The notes under the pieces were generated by a model that saw only the letters and a list, made by a program, of their open reading frames with translations, was not told the origin of the DNA and searched no databases. Positions 53,101 to 64,000 of a stretch of 64,000 nucleotides of DNA are shown here, piece after piece. The DNA is from Sorghum bicolor (taxonomy: Eukaryota > Streptophyta > Magnoliopsida > Poales > Poaceae): positions 63,234,407 to 63,298,406 of the forward strand of contig NC_012876.2 in NCBI RefSeq assembly GCF_000003195.3, read 5' to 3'. The position numbers and the translations under genes were made by a program. How positions within the stretch are numbered: the first letter of the stretch is position 1; every line of letters begins with the position of its first letter.

Positions 53101-53954
53101 TCTTTTACTACTAGATTTCTAAATTTATAGCATGCTAATGTCTGTTTTTACTTGGTCAGTTGTTTGTATTGCATACCTGAATGATTCATGTTCGGTAATG
53201 TTTAATAATACTATTCTGCTTATCATTTCTGTTCTCTCAACTCAGTTGCAGATAGGAAAGATAACTCTGAAGATCAAATGGAACCAGCAATTTCTGCACC
53301 TGATCTCATCAAATTGTTAGAGGAATCTATCCTAACTTTCCGCCTTTTCCTGAAGAAGGACAAGAGAAAGAGTAGTGTCCTTATGAGTGCTCATGGCCAC
53401 ACTGGAAGTTCGATTCAACAAGTGCAATCTTCGCTCGATAAGGTAAGTCTTACCCTGTGGGGTAACTGATAACGAATCTCTCCTTCATAATGTGTTTATG
53501 TGATTGTTCATTCATGTACTGTCCATATGGTCCCTTCTAAACAGCTAGTAGTAGGACACATCTTTCCTAGCATTTGATTCCAGTGACGCGGGGTGGTTGA
53601 GTCTGCATACCTTGCAAATGTCTTTACTGCGCAATAACATCACCAAAGCAGACTTTTGTGTTGTATATACACTAACTTGAATTACGGTAAATGCTTCGAA
53701 ACCTGCAGAAAGAGGCGAAGGTGAAGGAGCTGTTGAAGAAGAAGAAAGGGTGGAAGAGCAAGACCTGGCCAGGCACAATGGAAGAGGTTCAGCTGCTGTT
53801 CGCCCTGATCGACATCAAGGTCGTGTCAAGGGTGCTCCGGATGGGGAAGCTGAGCAAGGAGCAGCTGCTGTGGTGCGAGGAAAAGATGAGCAAGGTGGAC
53901 CTGACAGAAAACCGGCTGCGCCGCGACGGGTCCCCAATCCTCTTCCCCTGCTGA
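50133..53954 (+). CDS. DUF1666 family protein, four exons, 444 aa
   Basis: Exons: 50133-50619, 51392-51796, 53246-53442, 53709-53954 (1335 nt, 444 codons plus stop). The start MDFFKIKKFGKGKK is preferred to the upstream Met at 49920 because a leader intron probably removes the upstream sequence. The N-terminal third is low-complexity and very acidic (EEDEEEEDDDDF). From residue ~140 comes the conserved plant domain: FDSLYDKYSERMLVFHKM, then DPYQTLETAYVAHVSLSWEA, YARSRSLLSKLLQVPTFQ, LLEESILTFRLFLKKDK and a C-terminal block with KKKKGWKSKTWPG and LSKEQLLWCEEKM. This matches DUF1666, a land-plant family often labelled ribosomal protein L34Ae-related, with no established function. Exon 3 has two acceptors six bases apart (CTCAG at 53245 and TTGCAG at 53251), both in frame. 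The intron before exon 3 is long (1449 bp) with no repeat recognised. Confidence 0.88.
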
Positions 53955-56337
53955 TGCAGCCTGCCTGCCTGCTTGCCTCCGGGGGCATATGCCGAGACAC
54001 CTCCCTTGTTAGTTCGGCGTGCCATGGCTGTGGCGGCATCATGGGTGGCTGCTGGCTGGGCGTAGCTGCTCTGCGCGGCGCTCGTACCCTTCCTTCGGCT
54101 GTTCGGCTACCTTATGAGATTATATGTACATGCCTTTAGGTTGAATCGGTTGAAATGTCCATACTAAAGTAGGGCTTAAACATGTGTTGCTGCGCGTTCA
54201 TGACTGATGAGTTTATACAACGCACCATGCTTCGTTTCGCCGGCAACAGGTTCTCTCTTCTCTGAAACTGAAACCCTTGTGCCATCCATGTTAAACAACA
54301 AGGAGGATGGGATGCAGTGCATCTCTTCTCCTAGATGAAATGACAAAACTCAAGCAGCACATGCAAAAGCTGTCGTGCTGCGTTGGTTGGTTGATTCATC
54401 TTGCAAGCGGCTTGACGCTCACAGTTCATAGCACTGATGAATATCTGAACTTTTTTTTGTTTTGGTGATCGCTGTAGCCTGTAGCTGTACCCTGTCCTTT
54501 TGTTTGGCTCCGATGATTGCTGCACTGCGTGCGCACGGCTGCGCCTGCATTGCTTGGGCTTCCGACCTCCCGTCATGGCTGCTACGATTGATGCAGGCGT
54601 GGCGTGCGGCCGGCTCTGCGCGAGAGGCCATGATGCAACTTTAGAACTAGAAGCCGCTGCCATGTCGTCGTCGAGTCTTCCTTTCACGACACGCAGTCAG
54701 TCTGTCAGTGAGAGCTTCCGCTGGTCATCCATCCAGAAGCTTTGCGACCAGCAAAATTGCCAGTGTTTTTTTTTTCACTTCTGCAAAAATCTGAAGGCGA
54801 CTTCGATGATATCGTGTCGTATCACTTCATTATCCTCACATTCTTCATGGAAAGGGAAGGCGATGAGAGAAATGCATGCAGTAGCTCACCAGCAAAGCCG
54901 AACGGAAAAAGGCATTTGGGACCATCACATCACACTAGCACCTCAAGGCAAGGCAGCTTCGCTGGCTAGCTGGTAGCGTCTCTCACAGTCACAGGTGGGG
55001 AGCAGCTCGGTGCGGTGCGATGCAGTAGTGCCGTGCTGCAGCTTGCCGCATTGGCAATTCGGCATCGTGGATCAGCCAAAGTCCATGACTCTGCAGCAAA
55101 TGGAGATGGAGGACGAGCGGCCACTCAGACGGGCACTATTGCTGCATGCTGCTGCTGCGACGGCCATCAATGCTGGGGGGGCCATCAATGCGTGCGTGTG
55201 TGTGGGCGAAACTGATCATTCACTGTGCTCCCTGCAATTTTATGTGCCATAAAACCGCACTGTGCAGATTTTAACGTTCTACTAGATTCCACTTCACTCA
55301 CCGTGGACCACATTATTCACACTAGAAAGAAATGCAGTAAACTGGTGCAAAGCAGGATGCTTCGGCGTGCTTAACAGTTATATATCACTTTGATGGATGA
55401 AAAAAAAAATCTTTATCAGAGTTATTAGGAAAATTAGAGAGAAAGGAAGCACTTTCTGAAGATGATTCTGGCAATACCATTTCCATTTCCATACGGCAGT
55501 GTCAAGTCCTTGCTTGTACTCTTGGCGCACACTACTACTGTATCCAGGTCCAGTTTATAGGCTGGCTGGGCTACTGCTTCTTCCCTGCAGGCTTCAGGAA
55601 GCAGGATTGGAAACGAGAGACTTTTTTCTCATCCTTTCACGTCTCGAGATCCACGAGATGCTGACGGCGAGATAAGCATCTTCCAACGTCCAACGACCTC
55701 TCACTCTCTGGAATTCCTCTATTCCTCGCTGCAACGCTATGCGCCCGTCATTTTCTTCAGGGAAGGTCCAGGTAGCTGTGCAGAGTAACTGATGCTGATG
55801 TGGCATCTCTCTCTTTCTCTCTCTCTGGTCTCAAAAGCCTTTGCCATTTTGCACTCAAAAAAAAAAAACAAACAAAAGGCTCATTGGAATTGGATGCAAG
55901 GAGCTAGGGAGGGAGTGTTGAATGCCTCAGTGGCAGCACATCATTTGAGGTGGTGAAGGCAGCAACAGCTGCATCCTGCATGGTTCGTTCAATGCAGCCT
56001 CTGGATGGAAGAAAAGTAGTAGGAATCTGAATCTGCATCGAGAGTGAGGGAGTCTTGATTACGAGCTGCAGAAAGAACAGTTTTATTCCAGTGCAGACAA
56101 ACAGGTAGGTCATTTGGTTTAAGAGGGTGTTAAGGTTTAGGTAGGCCATCATCATGTACCGTACCACCAGGCATGGAAAAAAACTGTCACCCAAACATGG
56201 GCTGCCCTGCATCCAGCAAATGTGTCACTGCGTACAGATGCAGATGCAGATCGATCATGCAACAGAAACGGAGTAGATAAATCCCAGTCTACTACTACCA
56301 GTACAGTTAGCATTGGGATCCCAGTCTACTACTACTA
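53955..56337. other. 3' flank of the DUF1666 gene and intergenic DNA
   Basis: No reading frame with a recognisable domain on either strand. 54460-54680 and 54990-55210 are moderately GC-rich with CTGCTGC-type repeats. Short A-runs occur at 55857-55868. Nothing else is supported. Confidence 0.5.
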
Positions 56338-56580
56338 CCTTGTTTAGTTCACCCTGAAAACCAAAAAGTTTTTAAGATTTCACGTCACATCGAATCTTGT
56401 GGCACATGCATGAAACATTAAATATAGACGAAAATAAAAACTAATTACACAGTTTAGCTGGAAATCACGAGACGAATCTTTTGATCCTAGTTAATCCATG
56501 ATTAGATAATATTTGTCACAAACAAACGAAAGTGCTACAGTACCGAAAACTTTTCACTTTTCGGAACTAAACAAGACCTT
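56338..56580. mobile_element. MITE, GGCCTTGTTTAG family, reverse orientation
   Basis: The left end is CCTTGTTTAGTTCACC and the right end is GGAACTAAACAAGACC. Interior: CACATCGAATCTTGTGGCAC, AGACGAATCTTTTGATCC, GTGCTACAGTACCG. Confidence 0.8.
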
Positions 56581-57010
56581 GGACTCTTTTGCCAATTGTC
56601 AGTAGTGACTAGTTGAGTGAGCTGTGTGTCCCAAATAGCAAATACCATCTTGCACTTGGCACTTGCAGTTGCTGTCTAGTGCAACATCATCAGTACAGCA
56701 AGTAGATGAAACATGCAGATCCACCCATTTACTGTCTGGTTCCCTTTCACTGAATTCTGCTCTTGCAAGTAGTACTAGCACCCTTGCAGACAAAGAAAAT
56801 GCACCAGTATCATAAACCCATGCAGCTGCAACATGCAAATCAGCAAATGCAAAGCCTGGGTTCCTGAGGAAGCTACTCAATTTCCTCCTTAAATAAAAGT
56901 TTCATGTCAGCTGTTGGTCTCTTGCAGAGTTTGCAGTGAAAGTGAATTAATCACTGGTAAATAAAGGAGAAATAAATGTTGCTGAAAGAACTGCACTTGT
57001 ATTTCCATGG

Positions 57011-57236
57011 CTCCTACAAAATCTAAAAACTTTTCAAGATTTCCGGTTACATCGAATTTTTAGACACATGCATGGAGTATTAAATATAAATAAAAAAATA
57101 ACTAATCGTACAGTTTACCTATAATTTGCGAGACGAATCTTTTGAGCATAGTTAGTCCATAATTGAACAATAATTTTTAAATACAAACGAAAGTGTTACG
57201 GCCCAACCTAAATTTTTTCCCTAACTAAACAAGACC
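57011..57236. mobile_element. MITE, GGCCTTGTTTAG family, left end degraded
   Basis: The family core is present (GAGACGAATCTTTTGAGC, AATACAAACGAAAGTG) with right end AACTAAACAAGACCC. The left terminus is no longer recognisable. Confidence 0.65.
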
Positions 57237-57373
57237 CATGTTCACAACAAACAGGAAATAACAAAGGCTGTTTCGAAAAGGCTGAGAGAGTACAATGCTT
57301 GAATGGATGAGCAATTGACCAGATTGAATCCTCCTCACTGCTCAGCTCAATGTAGCAGCTGTTCTCAGTCTAA

Positions 57374-57616
57374 GGCCTTGTTTAGTTACAAAATATTTGG
57401 CAAAATCGACACTGTAGCTCTTTCGTTTGTATTTGACAAATATTGTCCAATCATAGACCAACTAGGCTCAAAAGATTCGTTTCATCAATTTCGACCAAAC
57501 TGTGCAATTAGTTTTTATTTTTGTCTATATTTAATACTTCATGCATGTGTCTAAAGATTCGATGTGACGGGGAATCTGAAAAATTTTGCAAAATTTTTTG
57601 GGAACTAAACAAGGCC
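57374..57616. mobile_element. MITE, GGCCTTGTTTAG family (243 bp)
   Basis: The left end GGCCTTGTTTAGTTAC follows TAA and the right end is GGAACTAAACAAGGCC. Core: CACTGTAGCTCTTTCGTTTG, AAAAGATTCGTTTCAT, GATTCGATGTGACGG. Confidence 0.85.
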
Positions 57617-58635
57617 AAGACGTACTAGTACAGTACAATAGTGCCATTTCTCCTTGCCTTTTTTTCCTCCACGGGTGGTGGCCCCACATGGCACTGATGA
57701 AAAGAGGAAGCTGAGATTCTTGCTGTATCCCAAGCGTTGGGCAGTTGATTAAGGTTAGCCCTGTACTATGGATCTATACTGGGCTACTGGCAGCAGTAAA
57801 CTACGACAAAAATGACCACGCTTGCCAATCATTCGTGTCTTCTTCTGACTTTATTTTCACTTGATGCAGTGTCTTGTTCTGATTGATGGGACATTAAAAA
57901 AAAACAGGGCCCCTGTGACTGTCATTTGGCATGTCTTGGGGAGTGTCAACCCAACCCTTTGCAGCTACAACTGCAGGCATCCGATGAGGAAGGAGTAGGA
58001 GTAGTAGGTTTCACATGTTTTCTTTGCAGTGGGTGATGGCCAGATGGGCACAAGCATAGATAAAACTTGCTGCTAGTGCCTTGACTTATGGAAAGATCTT
58101 GTTTGTCTTGTTTTAACATGTGCACTTGAATAATCTGCATTCTTGCCTTTAAACCTCCTTGCCATTGTTCAGTTCCAGAACTGCATGCAGACAAAAGTTC
58201 TGACTTGTTAACATAAGCTCTTGCTCACAGAAATTGTGTTTGGACACTTTATCATTAGGAGGTGCTCAATTGTGCATTAAGTATGATGGTTTTTGCCTTT
58301 TGCCACTACCAAGTGATACTTAAGGAAAAAGTCCATCTTAACAGTTTACTGAATGATTGGTTTGTTCGATAGAGGAAGAATCAGGTTCGATCCCAATGAA
58401 ATGGAAGGGGAAATAATTTATGTTTTTTCTAACAAATCACTGTCTGTCCAAATAAAGATGGCATAAAGAGTTGGTGGTTTCTCATCCAAGGGGCTAGGGT
58501 TTTTGGCCACAAGTAGGCGTGCTATGAGAGAGTACGAAGCAGGTAAGCTCAAGATAAAGGCCTGAGCAAAAGGTGTCTAGAGAAAAAAAAAGAGGAGCAT
58601 GCACGAATCTTTCAATGTCTTTTGCTTTTATCATC

Positions 58636-58684
<49 letters not shown>

Positions 58685-59417
58685 GGAGGTTAACAAACCG
58701 TGCTTTATCTTTTTTGAAAATTCCTATGCATGCTCCTCTCCGTCCATACAAGATGTCTTTCAGACCTGCTTTGTAACGCCGTCCTCTTGCTTGTCAAAAC
58801 ACTCAAGGATAATCTAACCATTTTCTGGCCAAAACAACACTTGGTATATATCTACTTGGATAAATATTTAAGGATGCCGACTTTGTAGATTAATTTCATT
58901 CAACGAAGATCATCAAAATCAGAATTTCTTAACATTTTGTACTTTTTTATTTGCAAAAAAGGGTGCAAATGCATACACTCACAACCTCCTAAAATTAGAG
59001 TTCCTCCAACATATAATAAACTCAATCAAAACATACTAAAAAGTTAGGTTCTTTCTAGCGTCTACTTGAAGCTCTCCATTCGACGAATATTTACACCGCT
59101 CTTAGTGCTTTGAACTACCATCCACATCAATGTTAAGATATGACCAATCCATATAAAATCGCTACTACTAGCAAGTCATACAATACAGGTGTACTAAATC
59201 AACTCATCCTGTGACTCTGCTTTGTACGTACCTTAGACACGTTTGCACAAAAAAAAGGATAAAAAAGAATTTAGCAGACGGAAGGGAAAGGCTACACATA
59301 TGATTCCTCTTGCTTCAGGTCAATCCTAGCCACCACTTAGTGCAGGAAGGCATCTGACGAACCTTCATCTGAATTTGAGCAAGACCTTAAAAGATCAAGG
59401 GGGCATCTATTCTCCTA
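57617..59417. other. intergenic, with a long GA microsatellite
   Basis: No gene is supported. 58640-58682 is a (GA)n microsatellite inside a potential hairpin (see findings). The remainder is AT-rich. Confidence 0.5.
58640..58682. repeat. (GA)n microsatellite, ~21 units
   Basis: An uninterrupted GA run of 43 bp. GAGA tracts can bind plant BBR/BPC proteins, but no gene start is nearby. Confidence 0.95.
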
Positions 59418-59655
59418 GGCCTTGTTTAGTTCCGAAAAGTGAAAAGTTTTCGGTACGCACTTTCGTTTGTTTGTGATAAATATTATCCAATTATTGACTA
59501 ACTAGGATCAAAAGATTCGTCTCATGATTTACAGCTAAACTATGTAATTAGTTTTTGTTTTTTCTATATTTAATGTTTTATGTATGTGCCACAAGATTCG
59601 ATGTGACGGGAAATCTTGAAAACTTTTTGGTTTTCAGGGTGAACTAAACAAGTCC
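59418..59655. mobile_element. MITE, GGCCTTGTTTAG family (238 bp, CTA on both sides)
   Basis: The left end is GGCCTTGTTTAGTTCC and the right end is GAACTAAACAAGTCC, each flanked by CTA. Core: GGATCAAAAGATTCGTCTC, GATTCGATGTGACGGG. Confidence 0.85.
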
Positions 59656-60221
59656 CTAATCCTTTTCGTGACCTTTTGCTTGCATTCTTCCTGTTCAGCT
59701 GAAAAAAAATCCCCATGTGGCCTTGTGGTTGTGGTGTGGGGTAGGCCAATAGCTTGTGCTTGTGCATGTCAGCCAACAAGGTGCAGCATACACAGTGTCT
59801 CGGTGAGATGAGTGACGGTTCATATGATTGCTGATCACATTCTTCTCTTGATCCAAGACCTGTCTGTTCAGAATAAAAATTGTTTTTGGGTGCAGGAAAA
59901 GGTTTTGGTTTGTTTCAATTTTTTAAAAAGTTTTTTTGTTCCCAACTGTTTCGAAAGCGTTTCTTGATGCAACTAACTTAATTGTCCCCAAGAGGACATG
60001 AGATTTGTGTGAAGCGTCTAGAGCGGCATGCATGGAGGTCACGCATAAATGGCCGATGACCAAACTGAATTCAGAAATATGTGCAAAATCGAGATAGAAA
60101 TGGATAAAAAGGGCATCTTTTTTTTGGATGCTAATGATGGAGTGAAGCTTGCCGTTGGAGATTTCTCCTTTGGTGAGCTGGAATGGCATGGTCCAAAAAA
60201 AAAAAACAAATTGTATATATA

Positions 60222-60474
60222 GGCCTCGGTTAGTTTCAAATTTTTTTGCAAAATGAGCAAAAATAAGCACGGTAGCACTTTCGTTTGTATTTGACAAATA
60301 TTGTCCAATCATAGACTAACTAAGCTCAAAAAATTCGTCTCGCAAATTACAGACAAACTGTGTAATTAGTTATTGTTTTTATATATATATTTAATGCTCC
60401 ATGCATGTGCCGTAAGATTCGATGTGACGAGAAATTTGAAAAACTTTGTAAATTTTTTTGGAACTAAACAAGGC
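60222..60474. mobile_element. MITE, GGCCTTGTTTAG family (253 bp)
   Basis: The left end is GGCCTCGGTTAGTTTC and the right end is GGAACTAAACAAGGC. The interior has all family blocks including GTAGCACTTTCGTTTG and TATTGTCCAATCATAGACTA. Confidence 0.8.
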
Positions 60475-60659
60475 AAAAATCAAGTTTGGGAAATAGTAAT
60501 AATGCCAAAGTTTTCAGAACCTTTTGACTTTCTCTGAACGGTCCAAGTTCGTCTGTTACGGCCACACCTCATCTTCTTATCATCATATAGCGTAAGAAAC
60601 ATTGTCGTATTGCATAAAGTATTTGTGTACCAATAAGGTCTATTCGCTTAAGCTTATAA

Positions 60660-60901
60660 GGCCTTGTTTAGTTTGTGAATAAAAAATTTTTGCGACATTG
60701 TAGCACTTTGGTTTGTTTGTGGTAATTATTGTCCAACCATGAACTAACTAGGCTCAAAAGATTCGTCTCGTAAATTTCGACCAAACTTGCAATTGGTTTT
60801 TATTTTCGTTTATATTTAATACTCCATGCATGCATCTAAAGATTCGATGTGACGAGGAATCTTGAAAATTTTTAGAGTTTTGGGTGAAAGTAAACAAGGC
60901 C
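60660..60901. mobile_element. MITE, GGCCTTGTTTAG family (242 bp)
   Basis: The left end GGCCTTGTTTAGTTTG follows TAA. The right end AAGTAAACAAGGCC is followed by TAG. The core is well preserved (AACTAACTAGGCTCAAAAGA). Confidence 0.8.
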
Positions 60902-60948
60902 TAGGTCGAAACTGTGAGCTATTCATCAGTGTTTTTCTCTCACAATAA

Positions 60949-61080
60949 GAGCCTGTTTGGCAAAATTCCTCATGAGGGGCTCCTCTCTTTTTACTCAAAA
61001 ACGGCTTCTTGAGAAAAAAAAAGTTTGGCAAGACTCTTCTAAAAGAGCCAGAGCTGAAGAGGAGCCATGCAAACAAGCCC
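60949..61080. mobile_element. small foldback MITE (132 bp, TAA target duplication)
   Basis: The left end GAGCCTGTTTGGCAAAATTC and right end GCCATGCAAACAAGCCC are imperfect complements between TAA. The inner pair GGGGCTCCTCT/AGAGGAGCC strengthens the hairpin. Confidence 0.7.
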
Positions 61081-62121
61081 TAAATCAGCGAACAAACTCC
61101 CTTGCAGAGAGAGAAAAAAGAAGTAGAGAAAAAAATTTGAAGAAAATAAATTCTCAGTGAAAAAATATGATGCAAAATAATTTTTATTATTTAGGCACAG
61201 CCATAGTTTGGTTCCATATAGCTAACAATTACTAGCTGCCAAAAATTAACTAATATTTTAAATACCACTAATGTCTTACCTACCACACAGGACACTATAA
61301 ATTTGGACTCACAAAGTCACCTAATGCCTTACCTGTTATTTAGCTAACAGTTAGCTATTAGTTGATTTTTCTAGCTAACACAATTAATAGATAAGTTAGC
61401 TGGATTCGAAAGTTGCTAGGAGTGTGCTGCAAAAATCAATTTCCACAAGAAAATGAATAAGTGATGTATTTATTATTAAGAAATACTACCACTAAAGGAA
61501 GAAATGTAGGGCCACGTCCCGCCTCTACCCACCGCAGCTCTTCAGACCGACGACAATATCGTGCGACCTCGATGCCGCCTTCGCCCACCATCTCGCCACG
61601 GTGCAATAAGGTCTCATTGGAGCTCCTCGGTCCGCACCCATGCTAGCCCCATCTTCCCCTCCTCAGGCATCGCCATGGCCTTGGTCACCCCCACACCAAT
61701 CCTGTCTGACCCGATCGCATTCTATTGCTTGTTCTGGTGGCGTGATCGTCGTTGTCGCCTCGTCACTGTCTCTCTTGTCTCCACTATTAGACCTGCCTTT
61801 CTAAGCCGGTCGGAGATGGATTAGAAGAGAGGAAGATGGTGAGCGCAGGTCATGCACTCACATTAGAGCATAACCTGTCTTCGGATAGAGTTAGCATTTT
61901 TTAAGGAAATTGGTCTCCGCAGCGCGCTTGTTCATTTGGCTGATAAGCCAAAGTATTACTGACTGATTTGTTGTGAGAGAAAAACACTGTTGAATGGCTG
62001 AATAGGCTAATCATCGTCCAAATAAAAGTGCTAGACCAATTTTCATGGGGGATAAAATAAACAGGGTATTATTGGGAAAAAAATGATGCTAACTTTTTTT
62101 TCCAATGAAAAATGCTACTGA
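61081..62121. other. intergenic, GC-rich patch and MITE remnants
   Basis: 61505-61830 is C-rich without a recognised domain. 61929-62015 (TTGGCTGATAAGCCAAAGTA) resembles the end of another grass MITE. No gene is supported. Confidence 0.45.
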
Positions 62122-62240
62122 GGCCTTATTTAATTTCTATTTTTTGATTTTAAATACTATAACACTTTTGTTTTTATTTAATAATTATTGTCTAATTATA
62201 CTAAAAAAAAATCATCTCATGCTTTACAGAGAAACTGCGC
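62122..62240. mobile_element. MITE, GGCCTTGTTTAG family, 3'-truncated fragment
   Basis: It begins GGCCTTATTTAATTTC and follows the family order (ACTATAACACTTTTGTTTTT, ATTATTGTCTAATTATA), but breaks off before the ATTCGATGTGACGG block. Confidence 0.6.
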
Positions 62241-64000
62241 TAGAGCACATAGCATCTGACTGCCCCCAGCCTAGACTCTCCTGCCCCTTCTCCTTGAAGC
62301 CTTTTGACCGTTGTAGTGTAGCGCCTCTCTCTCTCTCTCTGCTTCCGTTTCCTGCCACTCCACACACACTCTCTCCCCCTCTGCAGACCGCACAAAGCCT
62401 CCCTCCGTCTTCCACTTCCACTCCTCGTTCTTGTTCACACAGCAGCAGCCTCCTGGAAAAGAGAGGGAAAGGCCATCTCCCTCACTCTCACTCAGGTATA
62501 CTACCTCCGATTCTTATTCTATTGCGAATGCATACACGCAGCTCGCCCGCATCCTGCTTTTTTGTTCTGTTAAATTAATGTTTGCAATCGATGCGGCCGG
62601 CGTGAGAAATCTGTGGGGGCCAAGGCCAAAGCGGGGTAGGGAGAGAAAGAGCGAGAGGCGGAAGGAATGGATTCGTTCTTGTAGACCTAGCTGCTCCTGA
62701 TCTTTGGAATTCCGCGCGTCCTTTTGAGCGCTTCAATAACATCTATGCCGTCCCCGGTACGCCCTCCGTTCCTCGTCTGTTTTATGTTCCGTTCCTCGTC
62801 GCCTTTGCTTCCTTCGCACTTCACAATCATGTCTGCCTATTCTAGTGTTCCTGCTCACCCGGCCTTCGTTCCCCTTTTTTTTCTTTGTCTTTTTCTTGTC
62901 GCCGTTCGATCTTTGATGTAGCAATTGGGCAGAGGGGAATTGTTCACGGTTCTTTCAGCAGCAGTGTTTGATGTTTCTGTTCTTCTTTTTTTTTTCGTCT
63001 CTTCCTGATTAATTTTCCTCCCATCTCCTTACCTTCGGCGGTCGTCAGGATTGTGATATGATTTTTCGGATTATTGTGGAATTAGTGTTCTCAACCAAAC
63101 AACACATCCTTGTTTTCGGCGTTTTACGATTTCAGCTCTCCCTGTTTTGGCATGGACTGTGTGGTTTGTCCAGAGTCACAGAGTGAGTCAGTGAGACATG
63201 TGTGCCCTTGCATTTTCAGCTGGGTTCATGGTTTCACCTCTTGGCATACAATGGCCCTTCTCTGATCTGTTAAAAGATAAAAATTTTCAGTGCGAACAGG
63301 AGGTTGTAGAGATTCTCGTTCCACTCCATTTTCTTCTCGGGCTACTAACAAGAGAAACTGAACAATGAATTCCTAAGTGTTTCCTTTCTCTGAAGCAGTT
63401 TCGTTTCTCTGAGCCACCAAGAGCCCGTGACCTCTCTATTCCAATGTGCAAAGAGACAAAGTTATTATTAGCTATAAATCATCGCCAGAATTTTGGGCTT
63501 TACCGCAGTTTTGTATGTTTCTATGTTTTTACTTTTGCCAACTACATAGACAACAGAATACGACTACTCCATCCAGGTCCACCTATTTATACAGTGTTTG
63601 AGGCTTACAATCGTGCTCTAGTTTTTCACCTATATGATATCCTTTTGTTGCCTTTCGTGTCTGTCTATAATTTAAAGATATTAGTGATGACATTATTTGT
63701 GCTAATGCTAATCTCCCTGAAACAAAATGTGGCATTGTACTAGCACTGCTAGTTTTCAAGGCGCTGTCCTCACCCTGCATCATCTTACAGTGTCCTAACT
63801 GAATTTAGTTTAGTTGTCGAGTCCGTTTACTGCGACCATCATTATGCAAGTAGCAGAAGGTAGGCCCCTTCATCTCTTGCTGGGCCAAGGATGATATTCT
63901 TCACTTTCATGCTTCCTCACTCTTCTTTTAGGAGAAAAAAGAATTTGGTTGCTACCGAACAAATGTGTATTGCAGTGTAGGACATGTTGCAGTGGGGCAT
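62241..64000 (+). promoter_or_regulatory. possible promoter and leader of a gene continuing to the right
   Basis: A C/T-rich stretch with CT repeats (62322-62341) resembles a grass 5' leader. A donor-like CACTCAG|GTATAC occurs at ~62496, and a second exon-like piece ends CCGTCCCCG|GTACGC at ~62757. The rest to 64000 is T-rich and intron-like. No coding exon can be supported, so this is a guess about what lies beyond the window. Confidence 0.3.

Noticed and set aside
58370..58400. tRNA B-box-like GGTTCGATCCC
   Set aside because: No matching A box, acceptor stem or cloverleaf could be found around it.
58591..58740. Plant microRNA precursor (miR156 or miR528-like)
   Set aside because: The GAGGAGCATGCA string only superficially resembles known grass microRNAs. 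No mature sequence I know matches and pairing is limited to ~13 bp.

Overview
The window is plant nuclear DNA from a grass, most likely Sorghum or a close Andropogoneae relative. The evidence is spliceosomal introns with GT..AG borders, GC-rich first exons, plant-only protein families (plant mobile domain, plant mTERF, DUF1666), and very many copies of a short transposon family ending in GGCCTTGTTTAG. That family is, to my knowledge, especially abundant in sorghum. The species is inferred, not proven.

Layout. (1) 1-~6845 is the right part of a large Mutator-like (MULE) transposon. It holds the C-terminus of a MULE transposase, an intact nine-exon plant-mobile-domain (PMD) gene, and two convergent small genes that each encode a GRF-type zinc finger. 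Its left end lies outside the window. (2) ~6846-19088 is intergenic DNA full of MITEs (Stowaway and Tourist/Harbinger-like), short tandem repeats and eroded repeats. (3) 19089-23365 (+) is a five-exon TBC-domain Rab-GAP gene, TBC1D5-like. (4) 25053-29664 is a complete 4.6-kb CACTA element with matching ends, an ACT target-site duplication and no visible transposase. (5) 30565-32336 holds a MITE pair, a LINE remnant and another MITE. (6) 32782-34743 (-) is an intronless mTERF gene. (7) 36541-41299 (-) is a 14-exon gene for a membrane-anchored coiled-coil protein. (8) ~42000-49020 is repeat-rich. It includes a Pack-MITE-like element, a ~2-kb element with three repeat units in each inverted arm, and a nested MITE cluster. 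(9) 50133-53954 (+) is a four-exon DUF1666 gene. (10) ~54000-62240 is intergenic with at least seven copies of the GGCCTTGTTTAG family. (11) 62241-64000 looks like the promoter and untranslated leader of a gene that continues to the right, but no coding exon can be supported.

The four host genes (TBC Rab-GAP, mTERF, coiled-coil membrane protein, DUF1666) are unrelated in function and each has its own promoter, as expected in a plant genome. The functional cluster is the transposon at the left edge, where transposase, PMD protein and two zinc-finger proteins appear to travel together. Exon borders were set by hand from splice consensus and reading-frame continuity. No database search was possible.
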